Positions 46,401 through 57,593 of a stretch of 64,000 bases of DNA are shown in pieces; within the stretch, counting starts at the first letter, position 1; every line of letters begins with the position of its first letter. The notes under the pieces were generated by a model that saw only the letters and a program-made list of their open reading frames with translations, did no database searches and had not been told where the DNA came from. Both the position numbers and the translations under genes were made by a program. The DNA is from Astrocystis sublimbata (Eukaryota > Ascomycota > Sordariomycetes > Xylariales > Xylariaceae): assembly GCA_022453515.1 (NCBI GenBank), contig JAJNNY010000058.1, positions 62,001-126,000 on the forward strand, written 5' to 3'.

Positions 46401-47157
46401 CCTGGTCCCACCTCGAACGCTTGCTTTTGGTCTCGGTCTCGGTGGAAGAAGGCGTGGGTTCATCGACAGCCGTCGAAGATACGTCCCATCTCTTCTTGCG
46501 CTTCCGGCCTGACGCCACGGCTTCAGTGGAGCCAGCGTCGCCGTTCTCCTTGTCGCCATCTTGCAGGGTTGCCTGGTGTTCGCCACCATCTAGGGCGCCT
46601 TCCTTCTGCTTGGCTTTGATGGCTTGCCGGACTCGCTCTTCTTCGCGTTCGAGTTCTTGCAGCTGCATCACGTCACGGTATGTGCGACCATCCTCGGCTG
46701 CGCCGGCTTGGCGGTTGGCGGCAAAGGCATCGGCGCGGGTCGGAGTGAGGACGCGATCGAAGCGGCGCTTTTGGTAGTCAGTCTCGCGGTCGGCAATGCG
46801 TGTGCTGTTCTCGCCACGGCCGGCAAAGGGGTCGTCTTCCTCGACGCCGTTTCCGTGAGCGAACTCGTCTATCTGGGTGCGGGTGGCGGTATACTGGCCA
46901 ACGAGGCGGCGGGAGCTGTCGACATCCTCCATCTCCTCGTCCTCGCCATCGCCGGCAGGGATGGAAGTGAGGTAGCCAGCATACTTGTCGCCTCCATTGC
47001 TTCCGTCGTACAGGTCGGTGTCGAAGGAATCGGTCAGCTTCGCCTTGGTTGGGGCATCGGCGCGCTGGGTAGCGGATCGCGTTCCCTTCTTGGCGGCGGA
47101 AGCAGCATTGCGCTCAGCCTGGAGCTTTCGAACGGCATCGAAGTCAGCGTCCGACAT
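43495..47157 (-). CDS. HSH155: U2 snRNP splicing factor SF3B subunit 1
   Basis: Scaffold of the SF3B complex that clamps the branch helix. Intronless, 1220 residues, which is close to fungal orthologues. The N-terminal ~350 residues are disordered with Arg/Lys-Trp-Asp ULM motifs: KKRWDVS at W224, RSRWDQAP at W250 and again at W269. These are bound by UHM domains such as that of U2AF. The remaining ~800 residues are HEAT repeats and very conserved. Residues that match well-known human variant positions are unaltered: EYVRNTT (R625), [12 protein letters not shown] (H662, K666) and DEQTKVRT (K700). The end is DRSELAIVL. The start [17 protein letters not shown] matches the usual N-terminus. Confidence 0.97.
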   Translation of the reverse strand: MSDADFDAVRKLQAERNAASAAKKGTRSATQRADAPTKAKLTDSFDTDLYDGSNGGDKYAGYLTSIPAGDGEDEEMEDVDSSRRLVGQYTATRTQIDEFAHGNGVEEDDPFAGRGENSTRIADRETDYQKRRFDRVLTPTRADAFAANRQAGAAEDGRTYRDVMQLQELEREEERVRQAIKAKQKEGALDGGEHQATLQDGDKENGDAGSTEAVASGRKRKKRWDVSSTAVDEPTPSSTETETKSKRSRWDQAPAAPGSMEAPKKRSRWDQAPSTTPVGGSGLATPMHTSQISAGAVPSFGTDISGPTGILSDEELDTLLPGEAQGFAIAQPPPNYPTGHAPMHRVSATPLPANYGGFMMQDPESNRLSGSQMPKEIPGVGELQFFKQEDMAYFGKLADGSDENSLSVDELKERKIMRLLLKIKNGTPPMRKTALRQLTDNARQFGAGPLFNQILPLLMEKTLEDQERHLLVKVIDRILWKLDDLVRPYVHKILVVIEPLLIDQDYYARVEGREIISNLSKAAGLATMISVMRPDIDHVDEYVRNTTARAFAVVASALGIPALLPFLRAVCRSKKSWQARHTGVKIVQQIPILMGCAVLPHLKGLVDCIGPNLNDEQTKVRTVTSLAIAALAEASNPYGIESFDDILNPLWTGARKQRGKGLAGFLKAVGYIIPLMDEEYANYYTSQVMDILLREFSSPDEEMKKVVLKVVSQCAGTEGVTAGYLKEHVLDEFFKSFWVRRMALDKRNYRQVVETTVDIGQKVGVSEILERIVVNLKDESEAYRKMTVETVEKVVASLGAADIGERLEERLIDGILHSFQEQSVEDVIMLNGFGTVVNALGTRCKPYLPQIVSTILWRLNNKSATIRQQAADLISRIAMVMKQCGEDALMGKLGVVLYEYLGEEYPEVLGSILSALRAIVTVVGISQMQPPIKDLLPRLTPILRNRHEKVQENTIDLVGRIADRGPESVNAREWMRICFELLDMLKAHKKGIRRAANNTFGFIAKAIGPQDVLATLLNNLRVQERQSRVCTAVAIGIVAETCAPFTVLPALMNEYRVPELNVQNGVLKSLSFLFEYIGEMAKDYVYAVTPLLEDALIDRDQVHRQTAASVVKHIALGVVGLGCEDAMVHLLNVIFPNIFETSPHVIDRIVEAIEAIRVAVGPGLVMNYVWAGLFHPARKVRQPYWRLYNDAYVYQADALVPYYPNLNEEGIDRSELAIVL

Positions 47158-48601
47158 GACGGGCTACTGTTCCGAAGTCACGGTTGACCATGTCTCGGCG
47201 GCGGCGGGACGGACGGTATGAGGGCGAGATGGTGCGAAAAGTGATGGATACGGCGGCATGAAGTGAGTAAGAAGTTGGCTGAGCCAAAAGAGCAAGCAAA
47301 GCAAAGTGAATGATTAGCTGGGGCGATAACTGGAACAGTCCTGGGTAAGTACCTGGGTACAATAGGCGGCCGGTTCTAGCGTGAAAAGATAGAGTAAGCC
47401 AATCATGGGGCGCATGGGCGCCTTGTTTCCTGCCTGCCCATTAGTCATTGCGCTACCTACCTACTTAGTACCTAATGCTGTCAGTGATCACTGCACCACT
47501 GCAGCCTGGGCCGCCTGTACACGTCTGGCAGATACGAACGAATAGCTGTGGCTGGAGCCGCCCACTGATGGGTTTCTCATTTCTCAAACAGCTATGAAGC
47601 ACATCCTTCGCCTCTCATAACTTTTTCCATCCGTGTTGAGTCTAGATAGTAAATGAAACGATCGGTTAATAAGGTAAAATTGTTTGCTGTGGACTTTGCT
47701 GTTTTCTCAAGGGCAGTCAACTGTCTATATGAATGAATGTACGGTACAATGGTACGTTTGATGAAGCATCGTGCACACCCACGTCGTACAACCCCAACCT
47801 CACTCTCAGTTCCAATGGTACACATACTATCATCCTCACTCACTTACAATCACAAAACAAGAGAATCAAGAATCTGGTTGCACACAATGAGAATAAAGGC
47901 ACACAGAGCTTCTCTTCAAGGTGCACAAAAGGAGCTGGAAATATCTTCATCCTGCCATGCCTGCTCAGAGTAACTACCTAAGTAGTATTGAATTTCGTAG
48001 CTCAACTACCTATTTCCGCAAAAAGACGCAGCTGAATCTGCATTGAGAAAACCACCTTCTGTCTCAAAGAATACGCCATTCCCTACTAAATCCACCATCG
48101 TCTTATTTCCACAAGTCAAATCGAACTTATCGCGTCTTTGGAAATAACTGCTGGTCCAGTTGTAGGCTTTCCGAATATTCTCATCCTCCTCAAATACACA
48201 TCCTCGCCATCGAAGTCCTACGCGCCGGGGGACGAGACGTGCGAGAGCGGTAATATGTACAGATAACGGCCATGAGAACGGTGTGATACAAGGTGAAGTT
48301 GGAAAAAATTAATAAACATATAAACATTATGCAGGCTGATTTTGCAGTCGTGATTCGTCGTAAGAAATTCGATGCCGTTGCTCTCGCCTTGCTTGCGAGT
48401 CTCAACAGCACCTTTCGACAAGTCGGGGGTATCTAAGTTTCTCTTCCCTAGTCTAACATCCTCCCGCACTCTTCTACTTCGGCTGTTCGGGTATATTCTG
48501 GTGCGTAATAGAGGCAATACTGTGCAAATCATTAGGCCGTCGTATCCAAGCAGATTGTGAGAGATCATGGCTTGGTATGTCTAGGCGTCAGAAAGATCCT
48601 T
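47158..48601. other. Spacer between the SF3B1 start and the RAX2 3' end
   Basis: 1.44 kb with the SF3B1 promoter (right of 47157) and the RAX2 terminator. ACCTACCTACTTAGTACC words lie at 47453-47472. No coding frame, repeat array or RNA gene was recognised. Confidence 0.55.
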
Positions 48602-51600
48602 TCACACAGTTGGTGCTCCAGGTCTTCCACGACCTAATGAATCCAGGAGCTCATGTGGTGGTATACGTTGCATACCACTGCCACGATCGATCATCGACGT
48701 GGGGGCTGGGACATAGCCATCACGCTTCTTGCGATACCGGTCGAGCGCAAGACCAGCAACAACAATGAGCAGGATCAAGCCGAGGGAGATGGCTAGACCT
48801 ATGAGCACGATGAAACCGACAGCCAAACCATGTTCTGAAATTACGACGTTAGTCTGAAAGTTGCATGCAGTATTTGTTTGGGTCGACACTTACTGGTTGA
48901 GCTCTTGAAGAAATTCTCCTTCTCCACGAAGAACTTGGAGAGGGAGCCAGCGCCGACGGTAGTATTCATGCTTGAGGTGAGAATATAGGGTTGAAGAGTG
49001 GTACCGTTGTAGATCGCACCGGATGCTGCACCGAAATCGGGGATCTGGATGGACCCAGTTATGAGCAGAGCCTCGCGTTGGTCTACAAGATCTGACTTGT
49101 CGTGGTCTTCTGTGAGAGAGAACATCTGGAGGCTGGTGACCACCGTGTCGGGCTCAAGCGTGATGCTAGCAGGTTTCCAGCCTCCATCATACTTCATAAG
49201 GTATACGGACCCGTCAGTTCGAGTACCAGCTGCCCAAAGCTTGTCTCGTTTCTCGGTTGCAGGAGTTAGTGCGTCAACTGGGCCGGGAAGGTCGGACGCG
49301 CCATTAAACACTGTCCATTTGTTGCCGGAGACATCGTAAGATGCCACGAAAGCATCCGCATCGCCGACCTTTAGCTGCCCACCAACTAAGAGGGTGGAGC
49401 TGCTTTGCCATAGAAGGGTGTTGACAGTTCCGCTCAGCTCAAACCCTGGCCGAGTCCATTGGTTGCTGCCAGTGTCAAGCAAGCAGACGGCTGGGCAGGG
49501 AAGAGACCCAGCTGTATCGAAAGATCCAGCGACGTACAAGTCAGAAGAACTAGGCCGAACTCCAATGGCGGACACAACGACGTCATTTCCAGCTAGGACA
49601 GGAGGCTGCGTACCAAGAGAACCGCTCTTAACATCGTAAGAAATAAGACCGTTCACATCGGAATCCAGGATGGTACCGTTCACTCGGCCTCCTGCAAAAA
49701 CTGTGTCTCCTTGAACAGCTACAGTCAGGAACACAGACCCTGAGGGCAAATCTGTACCAAGACCAGTGACCGAATCGGAATCTTTCCTATCGATGAATGC
49801 AAGGTTATAGATCATTGAACCGTTGGTGGATTTTGTAGCGAAGTGGCCGGCAAGCACTGTAAGATTCCTGTCGTTAGATGTGTCGAACAGGCCAGTCACT
49901 ATGCCCGAAACTGCGTCGGTGTTGTTGGTAACGGATGCACGTTTCGAGACCTTGCTAGTTGGTTTGCTGGAAGACATGCTAGGGGGCGAGATCTTGATGG
50001 GGAAGTTGCCTAGTAAACCATTGGTCGACGCTACACCAAAGGCTCTGAGGGCTTGCGAAGAGATCGAACCGGCGTACAGTTCGTGATCAGGTGCATTGAG
50101 CAGCGATGTGGCCAGTCGACCATTCAGAAGTGGCACTGGTCCATCTAAATTCTGGAGCCAGTTGCTGCGCGATTTCACCCAGACTGCAAACCCCGTAGTG
50201 TTAAGGGCCTCGTTGTCTCCGAAAGGAAGGATTTGCAAGAAATCGCCCGTCAAGGCAATCGCCTCCTCCGTCGCGTTACCAGTCAGATTCAGTGTCATGG
50301 GAGCAACATGCATCACTGTACCATCAACACCAGCACCGAGAGGAGTCCATGTGTTCTTCTCTTCATCATAAACGGCGACATGTGATAGCCCGGTGGCTCC
50401 GCCTTTCTGGATATTATCGAAAGAACCACCAACGAAAAGCTGTCCGTCACTCTCGTACATATCCATAATACCACCATTGAGACCGCCATCGAGAGGTCGA
50501 GTCTGACCATCGGTGTCAATGGCTGCAATGTTGCTGATCGTCGGTGATGTGAAGTTGCCACCAATATAGATGCGCTTGTCAGTGGAGATCACCGACGAGA
50601 CCGCAGATTCCGAGTCGAATGTCGAGCCAAGCTTGTTAATAGCAGAGCTAGCAAAGTCGGACGTGTCTACTTTGGCTTTAGCCGGATCGTATTCGAATAG
50701 TCCGTTCAGGCCACCTGTGGTGTTCATCCGTTCAACGCCTATTTTCTGGGCCACCATAAGCATGTCGTCGGAAGTAAGCGATTGTCCTGCTACCGGAGCC
50801 AGTGTAATGCTTGGGCGGAAGGAGTTGGTGGCAACATCGACATTGCCAAAAAATATTTGGTCGTACTTGTCGAACTCGTTTGTCTGGTATATGGAACGGC
50901 CCTGATTCAGGTGCTGCCTTCCACTGGTGGTGTTCAAGGTACCGAAAACGTCGACCTGGCCCCTTCTTGCGCATGTACCGTCTTGAAGACAGCCTGGCGT
51001 GTAGAGCTTGAAGACATAATCACCTGATTCTCGGATATCCGGAAAGAACGTCACAGTGGCAGCATCAGCAGTGATTGGTTTCGACAGTGCTGCTGACAAG
51101 TACTGAGAGTTGCTTTGCCCTGAGGGAGTGACATCCCAAGGCCCGGTGGACTCGGATTTAGATGGTGTGCTGGAGTTGGCACAGGGCGGCTCGTTGAAAT
51201 CGTTCATCGCGAACGTGAAAACATCATCCTGGTAAAGTTCGACGCTCTTTAGACCACCACCCTGACCATACCAGTCTGATATATCGATTCTGAAAGCGTT
51301 CATGCCGACCATGTTGACAAAGTGGAAGTCCTGATGGTCAACGCTAGGGTCGTCGCTCAGAGGGCATTCGCTGGTACAGCTAATGTTTTTGCCAGTTCCG
51401 GGTTGAATGTAGGTGAAGTTCATGATTCCGTTATTCGGTTGCGCAGTGAACCTCCATGTACGGGTTCCTCGGCCATCGAGATGCGTGTTCCTGAGTCGAA
51501 GTTTGGAAGGTTGGAACCCGAAATCAAACGAAGCTGCCAAATTACCAGGAACATTGTCTTCGAGAAGCCAAGTCTTGTCTGGGCCATCAGTTCCATCTGT

Positions 51601-52371
51601 GTTGCATATGACATTCTTGGGGTCACTGAAACCTGCTGTCTTGGCGCCTTGATATGAAGTCAATCTTGCGGTGTTCAGGTTGATCGTCTGAGCATCTGGT
51701 ATGCTTGGTGTGCTGGCATTGCCCAAACCAGTAAAGCTGCCTCCGAAGATGATGTGCCCGTCGGAAGCTTTGGCAATGGATGTGACAGGTCCATTGAAGC
51801 CTGCAAATGGTAAGCTTGCCCATTTGGAGGAGTCAAGCCATGTTATGGCGTTGAATGAATCTTGTGCTCGGAAACTGCCACCAACATAAACCTTGCCAGC
51901 GTCATCATCACAGAACAAGCTGTTGACCTGGCCTGAGAGACCGGATAGTGGTGTGACCTCGAAAGTCTCTGGATTGTATGAAGCCATACCAACGGCTTGC
52001 TTGCCACCAACGCTTGTGAAATTGCCGCCTAACATGACCTTTCCTTGAAATACACACATGTTCGTGATTGACGCGTCCGCACTGAGGAGGTCGACGAAGA
52101 CTCCATTGGGCAGGCGGCTCATAAGCCGCTGCGAGCCATTAGAGCTGGACGGCTCCTCGGTCTGACCCTGGAATTCGTAGAATGAGATACCGTTAAAATC
52201 ACCTGCAATCCCCACTTGCCCAAGTTTGCTGAGGTCGAAGTTTGGGTTCGGTATAGGGTCAAATGCGAGAGCTCGTGATAGTGTCGCAAATGAGGTTATC
52301 GCAAGACGCCATGGAGAAAGTATCCGCCCGTGGCTGCACGCAGCACGCCCGCGGGACGCTCTTGCGCGCAT
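48602..52371 (-). CDS. RAX2: Polarity landmark membrane protein RAX2
   Basis: Cortical type-I membrane protein that marks growth sites (bud-site selection in yeast, hyphal tip polarity in moulds). Exons 52371-48894 and 48834-48602 with a 59-nt intron give 1236 residues. A basic N-terminus is followed by a hydrophobic signal segment (WRLAITSFATLSRALAF) and the large lumenal region. That region has propeller-like repeats with the recurrent V(Y/F)(V/I)GGSF block: KVYVGGSF, HIIFGGSF, RIYIGGNF, QLFVGGSF and DLYVAGSF. Many N-X-S/T sites are present. One membrane span sits in exon 2 (VGFIVLIGLAISLGLILLIV), followed by a short basic tail with the YVPAPTSMIDRG element seen in fungal RAX2. The start at 52371 is the first ATG in frame. 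Confidence 0.93.
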
Positions 52372-55300
52372 GGTGATGACCGAAGACTGACACACCTATG
52401 TTCACAACAGAGATGGTCGCCTCGGTCTGTTAGAAAGTGAGCCGTGACACCCGATATCACACCTGGTCCATAGCCTTGAGCGATTCAATGTGTATGTTGG
52501 CTTCGCTGTAAACAATATTTCGGTATTCCGGATTCGGCGTGTTTGGTTGTCCTTGGCGATGAATGCAGAAACACGCGATGTCTTAGTTGAATCGAAGTAC
52601 TCGCTCGACAATGGATACTCTGTAACGTTGTGGTCGCCGTGCTCGAAAGGCAGGTGATCGAGTTCGGTTGGTGATGACCTGTGTGTGACTAAACGGCTAT
52701 TAGGATTCGATGCCAATTCGTACACACGGTCTGATAACGATAGAAACAATTGTGAGGGGTGCAGCATGACCGACGGGCTGCCGTCGAGTCACGAAGTTGC
52801 TCGAGATACAGGCGGCTGGAGAACAAGGAAACAATAGGTAGATAGATAGGTGAGTGTAGGTACAGCAGGAGACTGGGTGCGGGTGGCCCGTGTGCCAGGA
52901 AACACGAGCTGCGTAGTAAATGTACCAGCCCTCTTTTGCTCAGAAAGGTTAAAATGACGCGCTAGACTGGCTTAGCCAGGCACCACGCAGGGACGCTAGC
53001 CACGCTAGTGACAGATTGGGTAATGCATTTTAGCGGCTTTTCTCCCGGAGGCACCAGTCATCCGAGCCATCCAGCCCGTCGACGCCTGTGTGATGGGCTT
53101 GGACAAGATAGCGTCTTCAGGTGGCCAACGGTGACTGCCCGCGGGTTTCCATTATTCGATTGCAGGTAGCACAGGCCCAGGCCTCATCCCAACATACAAG
53201 CAATGCACTTACCGAAGTCGCTGTTTCGATGAAGAGGGCAAAACAAAAAATGAAACGAAATTTGTATGCTAGTAGGCATGAAAGGAAGTTGACATGGCGA
53301 GAGAAAGTAGGATGGATGCCACAGTGGTTCAGAGAGTACCTAGGGAAATGGGTCTTTGCTACTCACCAGCAGTATGTTGGTCGATGAATATTATTAGGTA
53401 GGTAGGCGAGGTAGTAACAGTGCTGCTGAGGGATGGCGTAGTGTTGCCGTTCAGAGCTCTCTGGTGCTGATGACAGTGGGCAAATCCTGCCTATCCGTAT
53501 CTAATAACGAGTGAATTGTTAAGCGATGTTTTGCTTAGTGAGGAATCCCGTAGCCGTGTGCAGATCGGGAGATCTTGTGATAGCCGAGGGTAGGTAACGA
53601 GTGTTGTTGAATGAATGACTGGTGCAAACTGAACTGTGCATCCGACAATTGGCAGTAACGAGAGGAAGCCGCAAGCTGCGAACAGCAACAAGTTGCTGGG
53701 GTTAACAACGTCGATTAAGGTGATGGTCTACCCCAGTATTCTCTTTCCAGGTGTTGCTCTGTACGTTCGAGATCTTGTCACAGATGTGTCCAGCCGGGAT
53801 CCGCGCGCCTCAGATCAGGGGATGTGCGAAAGGGGTCGGATTGGTTTGACCGGCCTTCGGAAACAAAGGAATGGACAAACAATACAAGACAGCTCGACCC
53901 CAACACGTGCCGTTTACACAATTGATTAAGAATTAAGAACGAGTGCAGCTCAACCTCGACGTGAAAGGAACAGACGTCACGAGATGATATCAAAAGAGCG
54001 ACAATATCAAGCCCGTTTCTCCCCTCCCTTTCAGAGACAAGAAAAAGAGATTGGGTGAGGAAGCCTACGGACAGAGTGTGAAAGAAACGGAGGAAAACGA
54101 GGGAGCTACAGATTTTGGCACACGTCTGACACGAGCTGGGATTGGTGCACTGCCATGATTAGGGTGGGCTCAGATCCAGGGGTAAGAGTAGTCTTTCCTG
54201 TAGCCTGACCAGGGGGCCGGGTCTGAGCAGCTGTTCATCTGGACTGCCAACCGAGCTAATTCCCATTCTGCTGCCACACCTCCCAATAGAACAGCGTCAT
54301 CCCCGGTAATTGATCGCCCGCGTTGTGCCACTCCAACGCTTGGCGCCGGTATCTAATCTGCCATTCAAGGCATTGTGTCCATGGCTTTACCAACTCGCCA
54401 ACACATCGAGACGCAGGCAGCATCCAGGCATCCTTCTTACCATCGATCATGGGCATCAATCAGCATGAAGAGAAGTGATCGTGGAAGTTGACAGAAAGCC
54501 AGATGAGAGTCAAGAGAAGCAGGATAGTGAGGGTTAGTACGAGGGAGCTATGAGTACAGCCATCTGTTTTGTTTCACCTGCTGCACTCTTGTTGCTACGT
54601 CGCACGGTAACAGACCTCGTCCGGTATATTGGTGCAGGTGCAGGCTCATTCATGTCTTGGATACCGACATACGCAATTACAGGTTTTCCCGACATGCCAC
54701 GGGATGGGAAGCACTTGGGAGTAACCCACACTGAGGTTCTGCCGAATAAAGTGACGGTCATCTCGAGAGTTGGAGATTGTTGATGGTGACGCTGAATGGG
54801 AATTTCAGTACATGATAATCTTTGGTACAACACAGCGGACGGCTATGCTGATCACTTGCTGAGCACACATGGGGCTAATTTTGTCAATAATTCTATCTTG
54901 AGACAAACACGTCTCTTGGCCTAGCCCATCACTCCTGCATGTTCTAAGACTTGCAATCGTACCTGAGTCAAGCTTCGAACACTAGAATACGCCACAGTCC
55001 AAACAGCGACATAAGCGCTACAACAGTCCAGACTGAAACAAATGGATCTGTATGTAGTGTTGACCAAACGATTATTCGTTTGGTCATGTATGATCGTACA
55101 CAAAGTGAACTGCTCTTCTAATACATAACGTATTTCGCTCTAGACTTCGGGTAACTCAACTGCACTATACATATTATGCGCACGGCTGATCCCACTCAAT
55201 GGAAGATCATGACATTGACAACCCGAAGTGGAACATACATAACTGGGTTGACGGCCGTAACATTGCTGGGCAAGAAAATCGTTTAGTACAGCAATTACAT

Positions 55301-55629
55301 CCATTCCATATGCAGACGGTAACGATGTATGTGTTCTCATTTTCTGATCAAACAGCACCCGACTCAAATCTGATGTGCCTAGGTAAGTACAAGTTCTTAC
55401 CCGAAAATTTGTCCAAGCACAGGTAGGTCTACCACCGATACCATAGACTGACTGCACTTTATATACTCTCACAATTTGGCAAGTATTATTGCCCTCCTGA
55501 GACATACTTGACCAATGCAGATCCAGTACGAAGGGTAGTCACCGAATATATGATCGATACAACAGTCTAGGACCAAACATTGGGTTTTGCCCTACTGGTG
55601 GCACTGCCATGAATTCGGGTGTCCTAACC
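52372..55629. other. 3.3-kb spacer between RAX2 and LCL3; no gene seen
   Basis: Both neighbours are on the minus strand, so the RAX2 promoter/leader and the LCL3 terminator lie here. The longest frames (121 codons at 52402-52767, 121 at 55140-55505, 67 at 54256-54459, all minus) have no recognisable motif. The first could be a leader ORF of RAX2. No repeats of note. Confidence 0.5.
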
Positions 55630-56507
55630 CTATGACACTTCTGAAGCGTTCATTCTAGTCTTATAGTCGCGAGGGCTCTCGAAATGCTCTGGTTTCCCAC
55701 TCCAGATGCCAAGTTTTTTGGCCTTGGCCGTGGCCTCTGCCGCCTTGTATTCCGCTTCCAGACCGCCGTATTCAACTCCCGATTTTGCTTCATACGTTGT
55801 GGCCATACCACACTTGAGCATCTCTAGACCGACGTCTCGTCGAAAGAGAAAGTGCCTGACATATACCGTGGCAACGACGCGGTCGTATTGGTCTCGCTTG
55901 TAGATTTTGGCACGCACTTTCTTGCCGAGGATGTAGTTGGACAGCCAAGCTAAGGAATCTGTCGAGAAGGGTTGGGCAGGACGGCCGAAGTGGGCGCCTT
56001 CGGGGGCATCGATACCAGCCAGACGTATCGGTATCTTCAAAGGTTGATATTAGCTACGATCTGAGGCTCAGACCAAGCAAGCGCTTCCTCCGACACAAAC
56101 GCTGGGTGGGAAGAGATGGGGCATACCGTCCGGTTCTTGAGCTCTACTTTCTTGGAGGGAACTCTTCGTAGCCAACCCCAGCCAGTTAGGCGGCCGCCTG
56201 GGGTGTGGAAAAGGTGGAAGTTATCTCCGTCGCCTACGCTCGTGACGTGGCCAAACAGGCTCCTCCTTCGATAGAAACTCGGGCGGACGTAGACGGTTCC
56301 TGGTATGCGGCGCAGATACGAACGGTAGATCTGCAGCGAAACCACGACAGTTGTTGTCACTAGCACCGTCTGTATCCAGTTGCTGGGGTCTTTGTAGTGG
56401 TCCCAGTCGGTGCGGTTGAGGCTGCTGGTCCACGAGACGGGCGAGCGGGAGCCATCGCCTTTGCTCGAATTAGACTCTTTGCTCGAGCCAAACGGCCACC
56501 ATGGCAT
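55630..56507 (-). CDS. LCL3: Membrane-anchored staphylococcal-nuclease-like endonuclease LCL3
   Basis: Exons 56507-56127 and 56034-55630 with a 92-nt intron give 261 residues, normal for the family. The N-terminus MPWWPFGSS matches LCL3. One membrane span lies at ~44-62 ([18 protein letters not shown]). The SNase fold starts at ~85 ([19 protein letters not shown]). Residues corresponding to the staphylococcal nuclease active site are present: R131, D136 and E139 in [10 protein letters not shown], and R179 in [12 protein letters not shown]. The intron falls just before RLAGIDAPE. Yeast Lcl3 is a mitochondrial protein of uncertain role; calcium-dependent nuclease activity is inferred. Confidence 0.95.
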
Positions 56508-57593
56508 CGTCACGGTGCAAAAGATGAGGACGGCCGGTGGTCGGGCCTGTTCCTATCTGCTGCACGTTATGCGCAACACGGGTACCTACAAGTAGGTAGG
56601 GTTGCTCAGGAGACTGCCAGGTGCTGGGTGGTGGGCTGCTGGGCTGCAACTTGAAAGTATAGGTGGTGGTTGGTGGGGTTGAACTCTGCTGGCTCATTCG
56701 CGTTTTTTGATTGGGCAAGACAAAGGTGCGGTCTTCAGGTCTGCGGGCTAGCATTGAGGGCCACTGTCTGCCTGCCCCGGGCCGGGCCCAGGCTTTGCAC
56801 CGAGCTGCGCTGAGCAGGAAAGCTTGGCATTGAGGGCCACTGTCTGGGGTCGCAGGAGCGACGAAAGACACCCCATATGCGGCAACTGCAACCCCAGCTA
56901 CCTGGTCCTGTCGTGGTTGGGATTGGACATCGCATGTGAGCAGACGGGATACTTGCAGCTTTGATGCACATAGCGCATGCAGAACCGACGTCATGTACGT
57001 CATGTTGAGTGGTTATATTTGTTTTCGATGTCGGAAATAAACAGAAAATACTGTTGATGTTAAGCCAAACCACCTATCGATTTTTGAGGTGGCCAATGCC
57101 AACAACCACATGTACAGGCAGGCTCAGTGTAAGTGTACACGGCCCTCATGCGAACATAAATGTAAGTACTCTACTTGTATAACATAGAGAATTATCTATC
57201 AAGTTCCATATATATGGACTGTTTACTACTCGAAGTATCTGTTTATCCGGTAGAACTTATTTAAAAGCAGTCTCTAGCCTAAGGTTGTGATGATCTAGGT
57301 ATTCGGGATTAAGCAAAATAGTGTAGTGCCACCTGCATACAATGCAGTTGGGTAGGAACTTAGGGAGCATTAAGGAGGTACCTCTTTCCCAGCACCCGCG
57401 GGCCTCGCCAGGCTAGTGAGGACCCCTAAGCGTCCATTGCGTCGGTACCTGTCGAGCTGTGTGTGTACATACATCCATCTACTCAAATGCTGCCTTGCCT
57501 TTCAGAATTCGATCCCTCATATCCGAATCACCGGCCCACGTCTCAACGGCCATCCCACGCAGTTGCGCAGTGGCCAATGCAAAGTTACCTAAG
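56508..57593. other. Divergent spacer between LCL3 and the TRP channel
   Basis: 1.09 kb with two promoters. It contains a 20-bp exact direct repeat (GCATTGAGGGCCACTGTCTG at 56751-56770 and 56827-56846) and a CCCGGGCCGGGCCC palindromic block between the copies (56776-56790). No coding frame. Confidence 0.6.

Noticed and set aside
43819..47221. Many plus-strand frames up to 187 codons across SF3B1
   Set aside because: All are antisense shadows of the intronless, highly conserved SF3B1 frame.
52402..52767. 121-codon minus frame just upstream of RAX2
   Set aside because: No domain, no membrane span and no conserved pattern. It is most likely leader sequence; at best an upstream ORF.
54256..54459. 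67-codon minus frame with several Trp residues
   Set aside because: Protein-like composition at the end, but no family match, no upstream exon and ordinary length for chance.
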